Part shown: piece by piece, positions 23,801-32,624 of the stretch
Numbering within the stretch: position 1 is the first letter of the stretch
Layout of the letters: every line of letters starts with the position of its first letter
Origin: Patescibacteria group bacterium
GTDB lineage: Bacteria; Patescibacteriota; Minisyncoccia; RBG-13-40-8-A
DNA length: 39,560 nt
Assembly (NCBI GenBank): GCA_018829905.1
Contig: JAHJST010000022.1
Span: forward strand, 1-39,560
Reading direction: 5' to 3'
The notes under the pieces: generated by a model
Told to the model about the DNA's origin: nothing
What the model saw: the letters and a program-made list of their open reading frames with translations, nothing else
Databases searched by the model: none
Translations under genes and position numbers: made by a program

Positions 23801-25034
23801 ATATCTTTGCTTCATATAATTTCTGTTTTTCTAAAAAGTATAAGGTTTTATTCTTAATATTATATTGTATATCTGAATTTTCTGTTTTAATAAAGCTTAT
23901 TGTATTTTGTGGTAATCTATTGTCTAATTCAGTTATTAATATGTCATTTTCTGTAGAAATAATTAAATGTTCATCTGTGTGTGGTAACCAAATAACTTGA
24001 TTAATTTTTTCCTTTAAATCAATTTCTTGCGTGTCTCCTTTTTCTCTATTAATTGAATTATTAAAAACTTCATCTAACCATAATATTTCTATTGTTTTTT
24101 CTTTTTGTGAAAGTAATTTCTTTTTATCATTTGAAAGAATCCATTTTCCTTGATCAAATCCTGGAAATACTTGATCAAAAAATTTTGCTGATTTAAAACT
24201 AGTTAAATCTAATTCATAGATTTTTTCATTAATATTTTCTTGATAAATAATTCCATGCTTGTAAGCAATATAATTAGAAACATTTTCTACTAACATATCA
24301 GAAACAATAGAATCTCTTATTGATTCATTTAATTCTAAATAATATAAATTATTTTTTGAAGTAAAATATATTCTTTTACCATCTAGCCCAAAGCTTACAT
24401 TTTCCATCTCATAAATATTACTATTTTGTACCAATGCATTTAAATTAATTAAAACTTTTGGATCATTAATATTTAGAAAATAAAATTGATTATTTGATTC
24501 TAATATTACATTTTCATTATTAGAAGACCATATCCATTTAATTGGTAAGTTTAATTTAAATGTGGTAATTATTTCATCTTTGTCTTGAGATTTAATATAA
24601 AAAAGATTGCTTGATAAATATGCAATCTCTTTTTTATTTGGGAGAATAGAAAATGAATCAATTCTTTTTTCTGTGTTTAAAGATATTTTAGGATTTTTTT
24701 GTATAAGGAAAATTGTATCTACTTTTGTAACTATTCCTGGCTTAACTGTTAAGTTTTTTTCCCAAATATGATAATCATCTATTTCAACCTTTATTTCATA
24801 AATTTTAGGTAATAATCTTTTAATAAATTTGTTTGTTTTTCCTTTTAATTTATTATCAATATATATTTCAGCTTTTTGTGGGGTTGATCTTAAATAAATA
24901 CCACCATTTCTAATAATTGTTTTTTTCTCAAAATCAAAAGTATAGCCTCTAGAAAATAGGGTAATTAAAGGGACTAGAATTAAAAAAATTATTAGGAAAA
25001 TATAGAAAATAATTCTTCTTGTTTTTCGTTTCAT
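23799..25034 (-). CDS. PEGA-domain protein with a propeller-like C-terminal region
   Basis: 411 residues from ATG 25034; a GTG six bases upstream is also possible. It has an N-terminal membrane helix (IIFYIFLIIFLILVPLITLF) and then a PEGA domain (about residues 42-110), with GGIYLRSTPQKAEIYIDNK and a GKTN turn. The long rest is rich in short beta strands with repeating WSSNNENV, FSILPNKKEIAYLSS and FGLDGKRIYFTSKNN units, typical of beta-propeller blades. It probably sits outside the membrane and binds envelope material. It is divergent from mreB1, with 66 bases between start codons. Confidence 0.8.
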   Translation of the reverse strand: MKRKTRRIIFYIFLIIFLILVPLITLFSRGYTFDFEKKTIIRNGGIYLRSTPQKAEIYIDNKLKGKTNKFIKRLLPKIYEIKVEIDDYHIWEKNLTVKPGIVTKVDTIFLIQKNPKISLNTEKRIDSFSILPNKKEIAYLSSNLFYIKSQDKDEIITTFKLNLPIKWIWSSNNENVILESNNQFYFLNINDPKVLINLNALVQNSNIYEMENVSFGLDGKRIYFTSKNNLYYLELNESIRDSIVSDMLVENVSNYIAYKHGIIYQENINEKIYELDLTSFKSAKFFDQVFPGFDQGKWILSNDKKKLLSQKEKTIEILWLDEVFNNSINREKGDTQEIDLKEKINQVIWLPHTDEHLIISTENDILITELDNRLPQNTISFIKTENSDIQYNIKNKTLYFLEKQKLYEAKI

Positions 25035-25063
25035 AATCACAATGTTATCATGTTTTATTTAAC

Positions 25064-25092
25064 TTGCCAAGTTAAAATATTTAGCGTAAGAT
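25064..25092 (+). promoter_or_regulatory. mreB1 promoter, near-leaderless placing
   Basis: TTGCCA (25064-25069), 17 bases, TAAGAT (25087-25092). The expected start at 25099 is two bases before the ATG at 25101. Confidence 0.55.
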
Positions 25093-25100
25093 TATTATGT

Positions 25101-26108
25101 ATGTTTATTAAAAAAATTGGAATTGATCTAGGAACAGCCAATACTTTGGTTTATGTTCCAAATAAAGGAATTGTAGTTAATGAACCATCTGTTGTGGCTA
25201 TTTCTATTGAAGACAACAGAGTATTAGCTGTTGGAAATGAAGCAAAAGAAATGCTTGGTCGTACTCCTGATACAATTGTTGCTTCCCGTCCATTAAAAGA
25301 CGGGGTTATTGCTGATTATCGAGTAACTCAAGCAATGTTATCATATTTTATTGGAAAAGCAGAAGGTAAAATTAGATTATTTAGACCAGAAGTTATGATA
25401 TCTGTTCCAGCTGGTATTACTTCTACAGAAAGAAGAGCTGTTATTGAGGCTGCTATTCAATCTGGTGCAAAAGCAGCTTATTTAGTAAAAGAACCAGTCT
25501 TAGCTGCTATTGGAGCAGGTATTCCTATTAATTCTGCTGCTGGTAATATGATTGTAGATATTGGTGGTGGTACTTCTGAGGTTGCAATAATTTCTTTAGG
25601 TGGCATAGTTGCTTGTTGTTCTGTAAGAGTTGGTGGTGATAAAATAGATCAAGCAATAGCAGAACATATTAAGAAAAAACATAATTTAGCTATTGGAGAA
25701 AGAACTGCAGAAGAAATTAAAATTCAGATAGGATCTGCTTTATATAATCCAGAAAGAGGGTCTATGGAAGTAAAAGGAAGAGATTTAATTGAAGGATTGC
25801 CCAAAGCTATTGAAATTACCAATAAAGAGGTTGTAGATGCTATTTCTTCAGAATTAAATGATATTATTAAAGCAATTAAATCTGTTTTACAAGAAACACC
25901 TCCTGAATTAGCTGCTGATGTTATGAATAGGGGAATGATAATTTCTGGAGGAGGCGCTTTATTAGATAAAATAGATGATTTAATTACTAAAGTTACTGGT
26001 GTTCCAGCATATATTGCTGATGATCCACTTTCTTGTGTTGCAAAAGGAACTGGTATTGCTTTAGAAAACTTGGATGTTTATAAGAGAAGTATTATGAATA
26101 AAAAATGA
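25101..26108 (+). CDS. mreB: Rod-shape-determining actin homologue MreB (copy 1)
   Basis: 335 residues from ATG 25101; a longer frame from 25050 adds 17 residues with no MreB match and would take in the promoter. Bacterial actin that guides cell-wall synthesis along the cell length. Phosphate 1 is GIDLGTANTLVYV, phosphate 2 is DIGGGTSEVAIISLGG (about 157), and the adenosine motif is ISGGGALLDKIDDL (about 290). It overlaps the next glycosyltransferase gene by ATGA. A second mreB at 31572 lies in the usual mreBCD context, so this copy is the additional one. Confidence 0.95.
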   Translation: MFIKKIGIDLGTANTLVYVPNKGIVVNEPSVVAISIEDNRVLAVGNEAKEMLGRTPDTIVASRPLKDGVIADYRVTQAMLSYFIGKAEGKIRLFRPEVMISVPAGITSTERRAVIEAAIQSGAKAAYLVKEPVLAAIGAGIPINSAAGNMIVDIGGGTSEVAIISLGGIVACCSVRVGGDKIDQAIAEHIKKKHNLAIGERTAEEIKIQIGSALYNPERGSMEVKGRDLIEGLPKAIEITNKEVVDAISSELNDIIKAIKSVLQETPPELAADVMNRGMIISGGGALLDKIDDLITKVTGVPAYIADDPLSCVAKGTGIALENLDVYKRSIMNKK

Positions 26109-27139
26109 AAATAGCTATTATACATGATTATTTAGTTTGTTTTGGTGGAGCTGAAAAAACTTTTAAGACCTTGACTGAGATTTTTCCTCAAGCCAAGGTT
26201 TTTACTTTATTCTATGATAAAGAAATTAAAAATGAATTTTTTCCTAATAAAGAAATTAAAACTTCTTTTCTGCAGAAATTTCCTTTTAAGAAAAAGTATA
26301 AATGGTTGTTACCATTTTTACCAATAGCAGTTGAGTCTTTAGATTTTAGAGATTTTGATTTAGTAATTTCTTCTTGTTTTTCTTTTTCAAAAGGAATAAT
26401 TACTCGCGTAAATACAAAACATATTTGTTATTGTTATTCTCCTACAAGATATTTGTGGGATCAAAATCTTTTCAAGTCTATTCTTCATTTTTTTAGAATA
26501 TGGGATAGACATGCTTCTGAAAGAGTAGATGAATTTATTGCTATATCTAAAACAGTTCAAAAAAGAATAAAGAAATATTATAAAAAAGAATCTATTGTAA
26601 TTTATCCTCCTGTAGAAATTCCTAGATATAAATTTAATTATTCTGATAAAGAGTTTTTTTTAATTGTTTCTAGGTTAAAAAAATATAAGAGGATTGATTT
26701 AGCTGTTGAAGCTTTTAATAAATTAGGCTTGGATTTAAAAATAATTGGTTCTGGTCCAGAATTTAAAAAATTAAAGAAAAAAGCTAAAAAAAATATTGAG
26801 TTTCTTGGATCACAACCTGATAATATTGTTAAAGAATATTATGCTAAATGTTCAGGATTTATTTTTCCTTCAGAAGATGATTTTGGCATTGCTCCAGTAG
26901 AAGCAATGAGCTATGGTAAACCAGTTTTAGCTTTTAGAAAAGGAGGGGCCTTAGAAACAATAATAGAAGGAAAAACAGGAGAGTTTTTTGATTTTCAAAA
27001 TACAGCTGTTTTAGCTGATGGAATAAGAAGAATAAGAGAAAAAAAATATGATCCTAAGTTTATTATGAATCATGCTAAGAAGTTTAATAGAGAAAGATTT
27101 GAAAGAGAAATAAAGAAAGTTATTGAAAAAAACATATAA
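26105..27139 (+). CDS. Glycosyltransferase family 4
   Basis: 344 residues with GT-B fold. It opens IAIIHDYLVCFGGAEKTFKT, the donor-side glycine loop. The second half shows FFLIVSRLKKYKRIDLAVEAF and the EX7E motif as EDDFGIAPVEAMSYGKP (about 260-276). It is likely to transfer a sugar to a lipid-linked or surface glycan on the inner face of the membrane. Its start overlaps the stop of mreB1 by four bases, which suggests translational coupling and a link between envelope glycan synthesis and the cytoskeleton. Confidence 0.9.
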   Translation: MKIAIIHDYLVCFGGAEKTFKTLTEIFPQAKVFTLFYDKEIKNEFFPNKEIKTSFLQKFPFKKKYKWLLPFLPIAVESLDFRDFDLVISSCFSFSKGIITRVNTKHICYCYSPTRYLWDQNLFKSILHFFRIWDRHASERVDEFIAISKTVQKRIKKYYKKESIVIYPPVEIPRYKFNYSDKEFFLIVSRLKKYKRIDLAVEAFNKLGLDLKIIGSGPEFKKLKKKAKKNIEFLGSQPDNIVKEYYAKCSGFIFPSEDDFGIAPVEAMSYGKPVLAFRKGGALETIIEGKTGEFFDFQNTAVLADGIRRIREKKYDPKFIMNHAKKFNRERFEREIKKVIEKNI

Positions 27140-27172
27140 GTATGATAATTTTAAATTAGGAGGTATTGTACA

Positions 27173-27577
27173 TTGAACAATAAAAAAACAGGAAATCCAA
27201 TCAAGAATTTGATAATTAGGCCAGAGTGTAAAAGAAATGAATTTAAAGATCCGACAACGAACAGAACGGACTTAGAACTCATTAGACAATTTGGTCTAGC
27301 CATCAATGCTGTGCAAGAGTTATTCTGGAGGATGGGCGTGGTTGGGTCGTGGATTCTTACAGACAATAATTTTATTATCCCCGGAGAAATCGCTAACCTA
27401 CCGACAGAAGAGATTTATATCTCGGTTGATGAATACGCTAACCGTGCCGATGTGGTTAATTTAAAAAAGGCTGTTGAAGGAGAGAAGATTTCAAAGGATT
27501 TTGCACCACATTTTCATATTGCTAGAACTGCTCGAATTTGGTGGAGTCAAAAAGAAAAAGCCTTCTTTTTATTTTGA
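27173..27577 (+). CDS. Orphan soluble protein with strong Shine-Dalgarno, unknown function
   Basis: 134 residues starting at TTG 27173; AGGAGG is nine bases upstream and no ATG is available. No membrane segment. It has a basic N-terminus, FWRMGVVGSWILTDNN in the centre, an acidic EEIYISVDEYANRAD stretch and a C-terminal HFHIARTARIWWSQK with two His and two Trp. Monocistronic, with a terminator at 27584. Family unknown. Confidence 0.75.
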   Translation: MNNKKTGNPIKNLIIRPECKRNEFKDPTTNRTDLELIRQFGLAINAVQELFWRMGVVGSWILTDNNFIIPGEIANLPTEEIYISVDEYANRADVVNLKKAVEGEKISKDFAPHFHIARTARIWWSQKEKAFFLF

Positions 27578-27583
27578 TTAATG

Positions 27584-27622
27584 TGCTCAACGTTAGAATT
27601 TTAAATCTGGCGTTGAGCATTT
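27584..27622 (+). terminator. Rho-independent terminator
   Basis: TGCTCAACG and CGTTGAGCA form a perfect nine-base stem around an 18-base loop, followed by TTTC. Confidence 0.82.
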
Positions 27623-27658
27623 CTTGTTCTTAAATAAACAATATGATAAACTTTAAAT

Positions 27659-28351
27659 ATGAATCAGAATATTTTAGATTTCTTTAAAAAGGCAATTGAG
27701 TTTAATAATTTAGCTCATGCATATTTATTTTACGGTCCTCGTGGGTCTGGCAAAAAAGACACAGCATTTTGGCTATCAGAATATTTAAAAGTTTCTCCTT
27801 TTGATATTTTATACGTTGTTCCAGAACAAGACAAAAAAGATATTTCAATTAATCAAATTAGACAAGTAAAAAGACATTTAACATTATCTTCTGATTCATA
27901 TAGATTTGTAATTATAGATAATGCTGATTTAATGAATATTGAATCTTCTAATGCGTTATTAAAAACATTAGAAGAACCACAAGAAAAAACTGTTTTAATT
28001 TTAATAACTACCACACCAGATCTTCTTCCAAAAACTATTTTATCTAGATTACAAGATGTTAAATTTAAAGATATTCCTTTGAGTAAAATGAGTTTTAATA
28101 AAAAATATGTTGATATTTTAAAAGAATCAACTAATGATATTTTTAAATTTATTGAGTCTTTTATAAAAGAAGATTTAGATATATTTTCTTTATTAGATTC
28201 TTGGTTGTTTTACTTTAGAGATCTAATGTTAAAAGATAAAAAATATTTACAAAACATTAAGGAAATTCAAAAAACTAAAGATTTAATTTCTTCTTCTAAT
28301 GTTAATAAAAGATTAGCTTTAGAAAATTTAATTTTATGTATAAAGAACTAA
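27659..28351 (+). CDS. holB: DNA polymerase III delta-prime-like clamp-loader subunit
   Basis: 230 residues, a short AAA+ protein. LAHAYLFYGPRGSGKKD holds the P-loop, VIIDNADLMNIESSNALLKT the Walker B region and clamp-loader signature, and TILSRLQDV the arginine-finger-containing SRC-like motif (no Cys). Length and the missing zinc-binding cysteines separate it from DnaX. A TATGAT at 27642-27647 would give a start about five bases before the ATG. Its end overlaps frr by 16 bases, a compact arrangement. Confidence 0.85.
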   Translation: MNQNILDFFKKAIEFNNLAHAYLFYGPRGSGKKDTAFWLSEYLKVSPFDILYVVPEQDKKDISINQIRQVKRHLTLSSDSYRFVIIDNADLMNIESSNALLKTLEEPQEKTVLILITTTPDLLPKTILSRLQDVKFKDIPLSKMSFNKKYVDILKESTNDIFKFIESFIKEDLDIFSLLDSWLFYFRDLMLKDKKYLQNIKEIQKTKDLISSSNVNKRLALENLILCIKN

Positions 28352-28890
28352 TAAACAATTTAAAACCAGAATTAGAAAAAACAATTACGTTTTTAAAAGG
28401 TGAGTTTATGAAAATTAAAACTAGCAGAGCAACACCTGCTATGATTGAAGATATTGTTGTTAATGTTTATTCACAATTATTACCAATTAAACAATTAGGA
28501 AATATTAATGTTCCTCAACCAAGAGTTATTACTGTTCAACCATGGGATAATAGCGTAATAACACAAATAGAAAAAGCAATAAGAGACAATTCTTCTTTTT
28601 CTCCAGTTGTTGATGGAGAAATGATTAGAATAAATATTCCTGCATTAAATGAAGAGCAAAGAAAAGAATATGTAAAAATAGTTGCTGATAAAGCAGAAGA
28701 AGCAAGAATTTCTATTCGTTTACAAAGAGAAACTCTTTGGAAAAAAATTCAAGAAATGGAAAAATCAGGAGAATTAACAGAAGATGATAAATTTAGGGGC
28801 AAAGATGAACTTCAGAAATTAATTGATGAATATAATAAAAAGATAGATGAGATGAAGAAAAACAAAGAAACAGATATTATGACAGTATAA
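28336..28890 (+). CDS. frr: Ribosome recycling factor
   Basis: 184 residues, full length. It releases ribosomes from mRNA after termination, together with EF-G. The tRNA-like helical body is recognisable from KTSRATPAMIEDIVVNVY (near residue 31), PLKQ-like LPIKQLGNI, VTVQPWDNSVI and the C-terminal KDELQKLIDEYNKKIDEM. The start lies inside the end of holB. After its stop is a hairpin that serves as terminator for the opposite-strand small gene. Confidence 0.97.
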   Translation: MYKELINNLKPELEKTITFLKGEFMKIKTSRATPAMIEDIVVNVYSQLLPIKQLGNINVPQPRVITVQPWDNSVITQIEKAIRDNSSFSPVVDGEMIRINIPALNEEQRKEYVKIVADKAEEARISIRLQRETLWKKIQEMEKSGELTEDDKFRGKDELQKLIDEYNKKIDEMKKNKETDIMTV

Positions 28891-28912
28891 AAAGGGCCCA
28901 AATCATGGGCCC
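28889..28912 (-). terminator. Terminator of the minus-strand small gene
   Basis: Read on the minus strand, GGGCCC-atgattt-GGGCCC is followed by TTTTTA. The plus strand lacks the T-run, so it works for the minus-strand gene at 28918. Confidence 0.8.
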
Positions 28913-28917
28913 CCAGC

Positions 28918-29064
28918 TTATAGAAGAAATGAGGAAAAAAATAGAATAGCCATAATAATAAAAATCTTTTTAATTCTTCTTTCTTTTTCAATTGGTGTTT
29001 TTAAAAATTTAACAGCAACTATAAGGAACAAAATTCCTAAAATTATTGTTATTATCGTTTCCAT
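28918..29064 (-). CDS. 48-residue membrane protein, strong Shine-Dalgarno
   Basis: Read on the minus strand, AAGGAGG lies six bases before ATG 29064. The frame has 48 codons: a hydrophobic helix (IITIILGILFLIVAVKF), a charged turn TPIEKERRIKK, and a second helix ending in FFSSFLL. The minus-strand promoter at 29084-29112 and a terminator at 28889 make it a complete unit in 230 bases. It lies between frr and rseP on the opposite strand. No family is recognised. Confidence 0.72.
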   Translation of the reverse strand: METIITIILGILFLIVAVKFLKTPIEKERRIKKIFIIMAILFFSSFLL

Positions 29065-29083
29065 TTTAAGCCTCCTTAATTTA

Positions 29084-29112
29084 ATTATACACCATAAATA
29101 TGATTCTTACAA
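29084..29112 (-). promoter_or_regulatory. Promoter of the minus-strand small gene
   Basis: TTGTAA, 17 bases, TATAAT on the minus strand. The -35 lies inside the first codons of rseP, so the two genes share their control region. Confidence 0.7.
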
Positions 29113-30170
29113 TAATAGTTTTTATCTTAATATTAGGCATTTTAATTTTTGCTCATGAATTGGGCCATTTTATTACTGCTAAAAAATTTGGAATGAAAGT
29201 AGAAGAATTTGGTTTTGGTTATCCACCAAAACTATTTTCTTTTAAAAAAGGAGATACTATTTATTCTTTAAATTTATTTCCCATAGGTGGTTTTGTTAGA
29301 ATCCACGGAGAATTAAATGAGAAAAAAAGATCTAAAAGCAAAAAGGCTTTTTATAACAAACCAGCATGGAAAAGAGCTATTGTTCTTGTTGCTGGTGTAT
29401 TTTGTAATCTTTTAATAGCTGCAATTTTTTTATCTATTGTTCATATGATTGGTATTCCAAGTATTGTTGAAGAGGGCAAGAATTATAAAAATATACAGAT
29501 TCAGGTTGTTGAAGTTGCTAAAGATTCTCCAGCTAAAGATGCTGGAATAAAAATAGGGGATACAATAAAATCTCTTAATAATCAAGAAATAAAAGAATTA
29601 GAAGATGTTCAATCATTTGTTGCTATGAATATTGGGCAAGAAGTAAATGTTCAAATTAAAAGAGGAAAGGAAATAATTGATAAAAAAGTATTATTAAGAA
29701 TTTCTCATCCTGAAGGAGAGGGTATAATGGGAATAGCAATGGCTAAAACTGATTTAATTTCTTATCCTTGGTATGAGGCAATTGCAAGGGGATTTGAAAC
29801 AACTGGTAGATTGTTTATTACATTTATTAAAATGTTCTATTTGTTAATTAAGAATTTAATAATATCTGGAAAATTAATTGCAGATATAGCTGGTCCAGTA
29901 GGAATAGCTAATTTAACTGCTCAAATGGTTGATTTAGGTTTTGTATATGTTTTACAATTTGCAGCTATTTTATCTATAAATTTAGTTATTTTAAACCTTA
30001 TTCCCATTCCTGCGCTAGATGGTGGTAGGTTATTGCTACTTTTTATAGAAAAGCTTAAAGGGAAGCCAATTAAGGCTAAAACAGAGCAATTAGCTAATGG
30101 TATTAGTTTTGCTCTCTTGATTTTATTAATGATAGTGATAACATTAAGAGACGTTGTTAATTTATTTTAA
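29100..30170 (+). CDS. rseP: RIP metalloprotease RseP (site-2 protease)
   Basis: 356 residues. Intramembrane zinc protease that cuts anti-sigma factors or signal-peptide remnants. The zinc site FAHELGHFITAKKFG begins in the first helix (about residue 19). A single PDZ domain occupies residues 115-200 (SPAKDAGIKIGDTIKSLN), and the third metal ligand lies in NLIPIPALDGGRL (about 302). It heads a run with proS two bases downstream. No Shine-Dalgarno site. Confidence 0.95.
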   Translation: MILTIIVFILILGILIFAHELGHFITAKKFGMKVEEFGFGYPPKLFSFKKGDTIYSLNLFPIGGFVRIHGELNEKKRSKSKKAFYNKPAWKRAIVLVAGVFCNLLIAAIFLSIVHMIGIPSIVEEGKNYKNIQIQVVEVAKDSPAKDAGIKIGDTIKSLNNQEIKELEDVQSFVAMNIGQEVNVQIKRGKEIIDKKVLLRISHPEGEGIMGIAMAKTDLISYPWYEAIARGFETTGRLFITFIKMFYLLIKNLIISGKLIADIAGPVGIANLTAQMVDLGFVYVLQFAAILSINLVILNLIPIPALDGGRLLLLFIEKLKGKPIKAKTEQLANGISFALLILLMIVITLRDVVNLF

Positions 30171-30172
30171 AA

Positions 30173-31570
30173 ATGTTAACTAAACAATCACAAGATTTTG
30201 CTAAATGGTATAATGAATTAGTTTTAAAGGCTGATTTGGCTGATTATTCGTCAGTAAGGGGTTGTATGGTAATTAAGCCATATGGTTATGCTATTTGGGA
30301 AAACATACAAAAAGAATTTGATAAAAAGATCAAAGAATTGGGAGTAAAAAATGCATATTTCCCTCTTTTTATACCAGAGAGTTTTTTAAAAAAAGAAGCA
30401 GAACATGTAAAAGGATTTGCTCCCGAAGTAGCGTGGGTAACCCATGGTGGTAATAAAAAGCTTAAAGAAAGATTAGCTATTAGACCAACATCAGAAACAA
30501 TAATATATGATATGTTTTCTAAGTGGATTCAATCATATAGAGATCTTCCTTTTAAAATTAATCAATGGGTTAATATTGTAAGATGGGAAATGAGGCCTAG
30601 ATTGTTTTTAAGAACTCTTGAATTTTTATGGCAAGAAGGACATACTGCACATGAAACCGAAAAAGAAGCTGAAATAATGACAAAAAAAGCTTTAGATATT
30701 TATCAAGATTTTGCACAAGAATATTTAGGAATTTCTGTTATTTCTGGTAAAAAAACAGATTCAGAAAAATTTGCTGGTGCTAATTATACATTGTCTATTG
30801 AAGCATTAATGAAAGATGGAAAAGTATTACAAATGGGGACATCACATAATTTAGGTCAGAATTTTGCAAAAGCTTTTAATATTAAGTTTCTAGATAAACA
30901 GGAGAAACAAAAATATGTTTGGCAAACTAGTTGGGGAGTTAGCACAAGAATGATTGGTGGTTTAATTATGGCTCACGGAGACGACAAAGGATTAATTTTA
31001 CCACCTAAAATAGCCCCCTATCAAACAGTAATTATTCCTATTTGTAAAAATGCAAAAGAAAAGAATTTAATTAAATCATATATTTCTAAACTAGAATTAA
31101 AAGATGTTCGTTTTGAAGTTGATTGGTCAGATCAAACTCCTGGTTGGAAATTTAATGAGTGGGAGCTTAAGGGAGTTCCCCTAAGAATAGAAATTGGACC
31201 AAAAGAAGTTAAAGAGAAAAAACTAACCATTGTTTCAAGAGATTCTTTGAAAAGGGAAGTTATTTCTTTGAAATCTTTTGATGTTAATAAGATTTTAGAA
31301 GATATTCAAAAAAGAATCTTAGATAATTCAAAGAAATTTGTTAAAAATAATACTTTTATAATAAATAATTTTTCTGAATTTAAAAAAATTATTAATAAGG
31401 GGGGACTTGTTAAAAGTTTTTGGTGTGGAAACAGCAAATGTGAAGAAAAAATTAAACAAGAAACAAAAGCCACTATTAGATCTATTCCATTTAAACAAAG
31501 TGAGAGTGGAAAATGCATAAAATGTGGCAATGTATCAAAAACACAAGTATTTTTTGCTAAAGCATACTAA
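30173..31570 (+). CDS. proS: Proline--tRNA ligase, archaeal/eukaryotic type
   Basis: 465 residues, class II synthetase. It lacks the editing insertion of the usual bacterial ProRS and matches the archaeal/eukaryotic type: YSSVRGCMVIKPYGYAIWE at the start, the motif 2 region with RWEMRPRLFLRTLEFLWQEG (about 133-152), WGVSTRMIGGLIMAHGDD as motif 3, and a C-terminal zinc-type segment with CGNSKCEEKI and CIKCG ending in AKAY. It stands two bases after rseP and one before mreB2. Confidence 0.95.
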   Translation: MLTKQSQDFAKWYNELVLKADLADYSSVRGCMVIKPYGYAIWENIQKEFDKKIKELGVKNAYFPLFIPESFLKKEAEHVKGFAPEVAWVTHGGNKKLKERLAIRPTSETIIYDMFSKWIQSYRDLPFKINQWVNIVRWEMRPRLFLRTLEFLWQEGHTAHETEKEAEIMTKKALDIYQDFAQEYLGISVISGKKTDSEKFAGANYTLSIEALMKDGKVLQMGTSHNLGQNFAKAFNIKFLDKQEKQKYVWQTSWGVSTRMIGGLIMAHGDDKGLILPPKIAPYQTVIIPICKNAKEKNLIKSYISKLELKDVRFEVDWSDQTPGWKFNEWELKGVPLRIEIGPKEVKEKKLTIVSRDSLKREVISLKSFDVNKILEDIQKRILDNSKKFVKNNTFIINNFSEFKKIINKGGLVKSFWCGNSKCEEKIKQETKATIRSIPFKQSESGKCIKCGNVSKTQVFFAKAY

Positions 31571-31571
31571 T

Positions 31572-32624
31572 ATGTTTAATAAACTTTTAGGAAAACTCTC
31601 TAAAGATATTGGTATTGACCTTGGAACAGCAACAACGCTTGTTTATGTAAAGGGAAGAGGGATTATTATAAACGAACCATCTGTTGTAGCTGTAAATCAA
31701 AAAACTGGTCAAATTTTAGCTATTGGTGAAGAAGCTAAAAAAATGGTTGGTAAAACACCAGCTCATATTTCTGCTACTCGTCCTTTAGTAGATGGTGTTG
31801 TTTCTGATTTTGAGGTAACCGAGCAAATGCTTAGACATTTTATTAACAAGGTTCATAAAGATAGTTTTACAATTTTACCAAGACCAAGAGTTGTTATTGG
31901 TATTCCTTCTGATATTACTGAGGTTGAGAAAAGGGCGGTTAGAGATGCTACTATAAATGCTGGTGCAAGAGAAGTATATTTAGTAGAAGAAGTAATGGCA
32001 GCTGCAATTGGCTCTAGATTGCCAGTTCAAGAAGCCTTAGGTAATATGGTTGTAGATATTGGTGGTGGCACAGCAGATATAGCTGTTATTTCTCTTGGTG
32101 GCATTGTTTCTTCTAAGACACTAAAAATAGCTGGAGATAAATTAAATCAAGATATTATTGATTATGCTAGAGATGAACTAAAGTTAATTTTAGGAGAAAA
32201 AACAGCTGAAGACATTAAAATATCTATTGGGTCTGCTTATGATTTAGATGAATACTTAGAAGCTCCAATGAGAGGAAGAGACATAGCCTCTGGCCTACCA
32301 AAAGAAATTATTGTTAACAGTGATCAAATACGTAATGCAATTGCTAAATCTGTAAAAGATATTGTTAATGGTGTTAAGGATGTTATAGAAGCTACTCCTC
32401 CAGAATTAATAGCTGATATTATGAGTAAAGGAATAATAATGGTTGGTGGTGGTAGTTTATTAAGAGGATTGGATAAATTAATTGAAAAAGAAACTAAAAT
32501 ATCTGTTAAAGTAGTTGATGATCCCTTAACAGCTGTTGCTAGAGGAGCAGGTATAATTTTAGAAGATTTAGACAATCTTAAAGAAGTATTGATTCCATCT
32601 GATTATGGAGAAGTTCCAAAATAG
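31572..32624 (+). CDS. mreB: Rod-shape-determining actin homologue MreB (copy 2)
   Basis: 350 residues from ATG 31572, directly after the proS stop; the longer frame from 31524 overlaps proS and is rejected. Nucleotide-binding blocks are GIDLGTATTLVYV, DIGGGTADIAVISLGG (about 165) and VGGGSLLRGLDKLI (about 298). It differs from copy 1 in the loop after the first block and in the long DLDEYLEAPMRGRD segment. It overlaps mreC by 20 bases. This is the canonical mreB by context. Confidence 0.96.
   Translation: MFNKLLGKLSKDIGIDLGTATTLVYVKGRGIIINEPSVVAVNQKTGQILAIGEEAKKMVGKTPAHISATRPLVDGVVSDFEVTEQMLRHFINKVHKDSFTILPRPRVVIGIPSDITEVEKRAVRDATINAGAREVYLVEEVMAAAIGSRLPVQEALGNMVVDIGGGTADIAVISLGGIVSSKTLKIAGDKLNQDIIDYARDELKLILGEKTAEDIKISIGSAYDLDEYLEAPMRGRDIASGLPKEIIVNSDQIRNAIAKSVKDIVNGVKDVIEATPPELIADIMSKGIIMVGGGSLLRGLDKLIEKETKISVKVVDDPLTAVARGAGIILEDLDNLKEVLIPSDYGEVPK

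Noticed and set aside
29085-29100. Leaderless -10 for rseP
   Set aside because: Candidate hexamers on the plus strand (TATACA, TTATAC) lack the conserved final T, so it was left out of the leaderless list.
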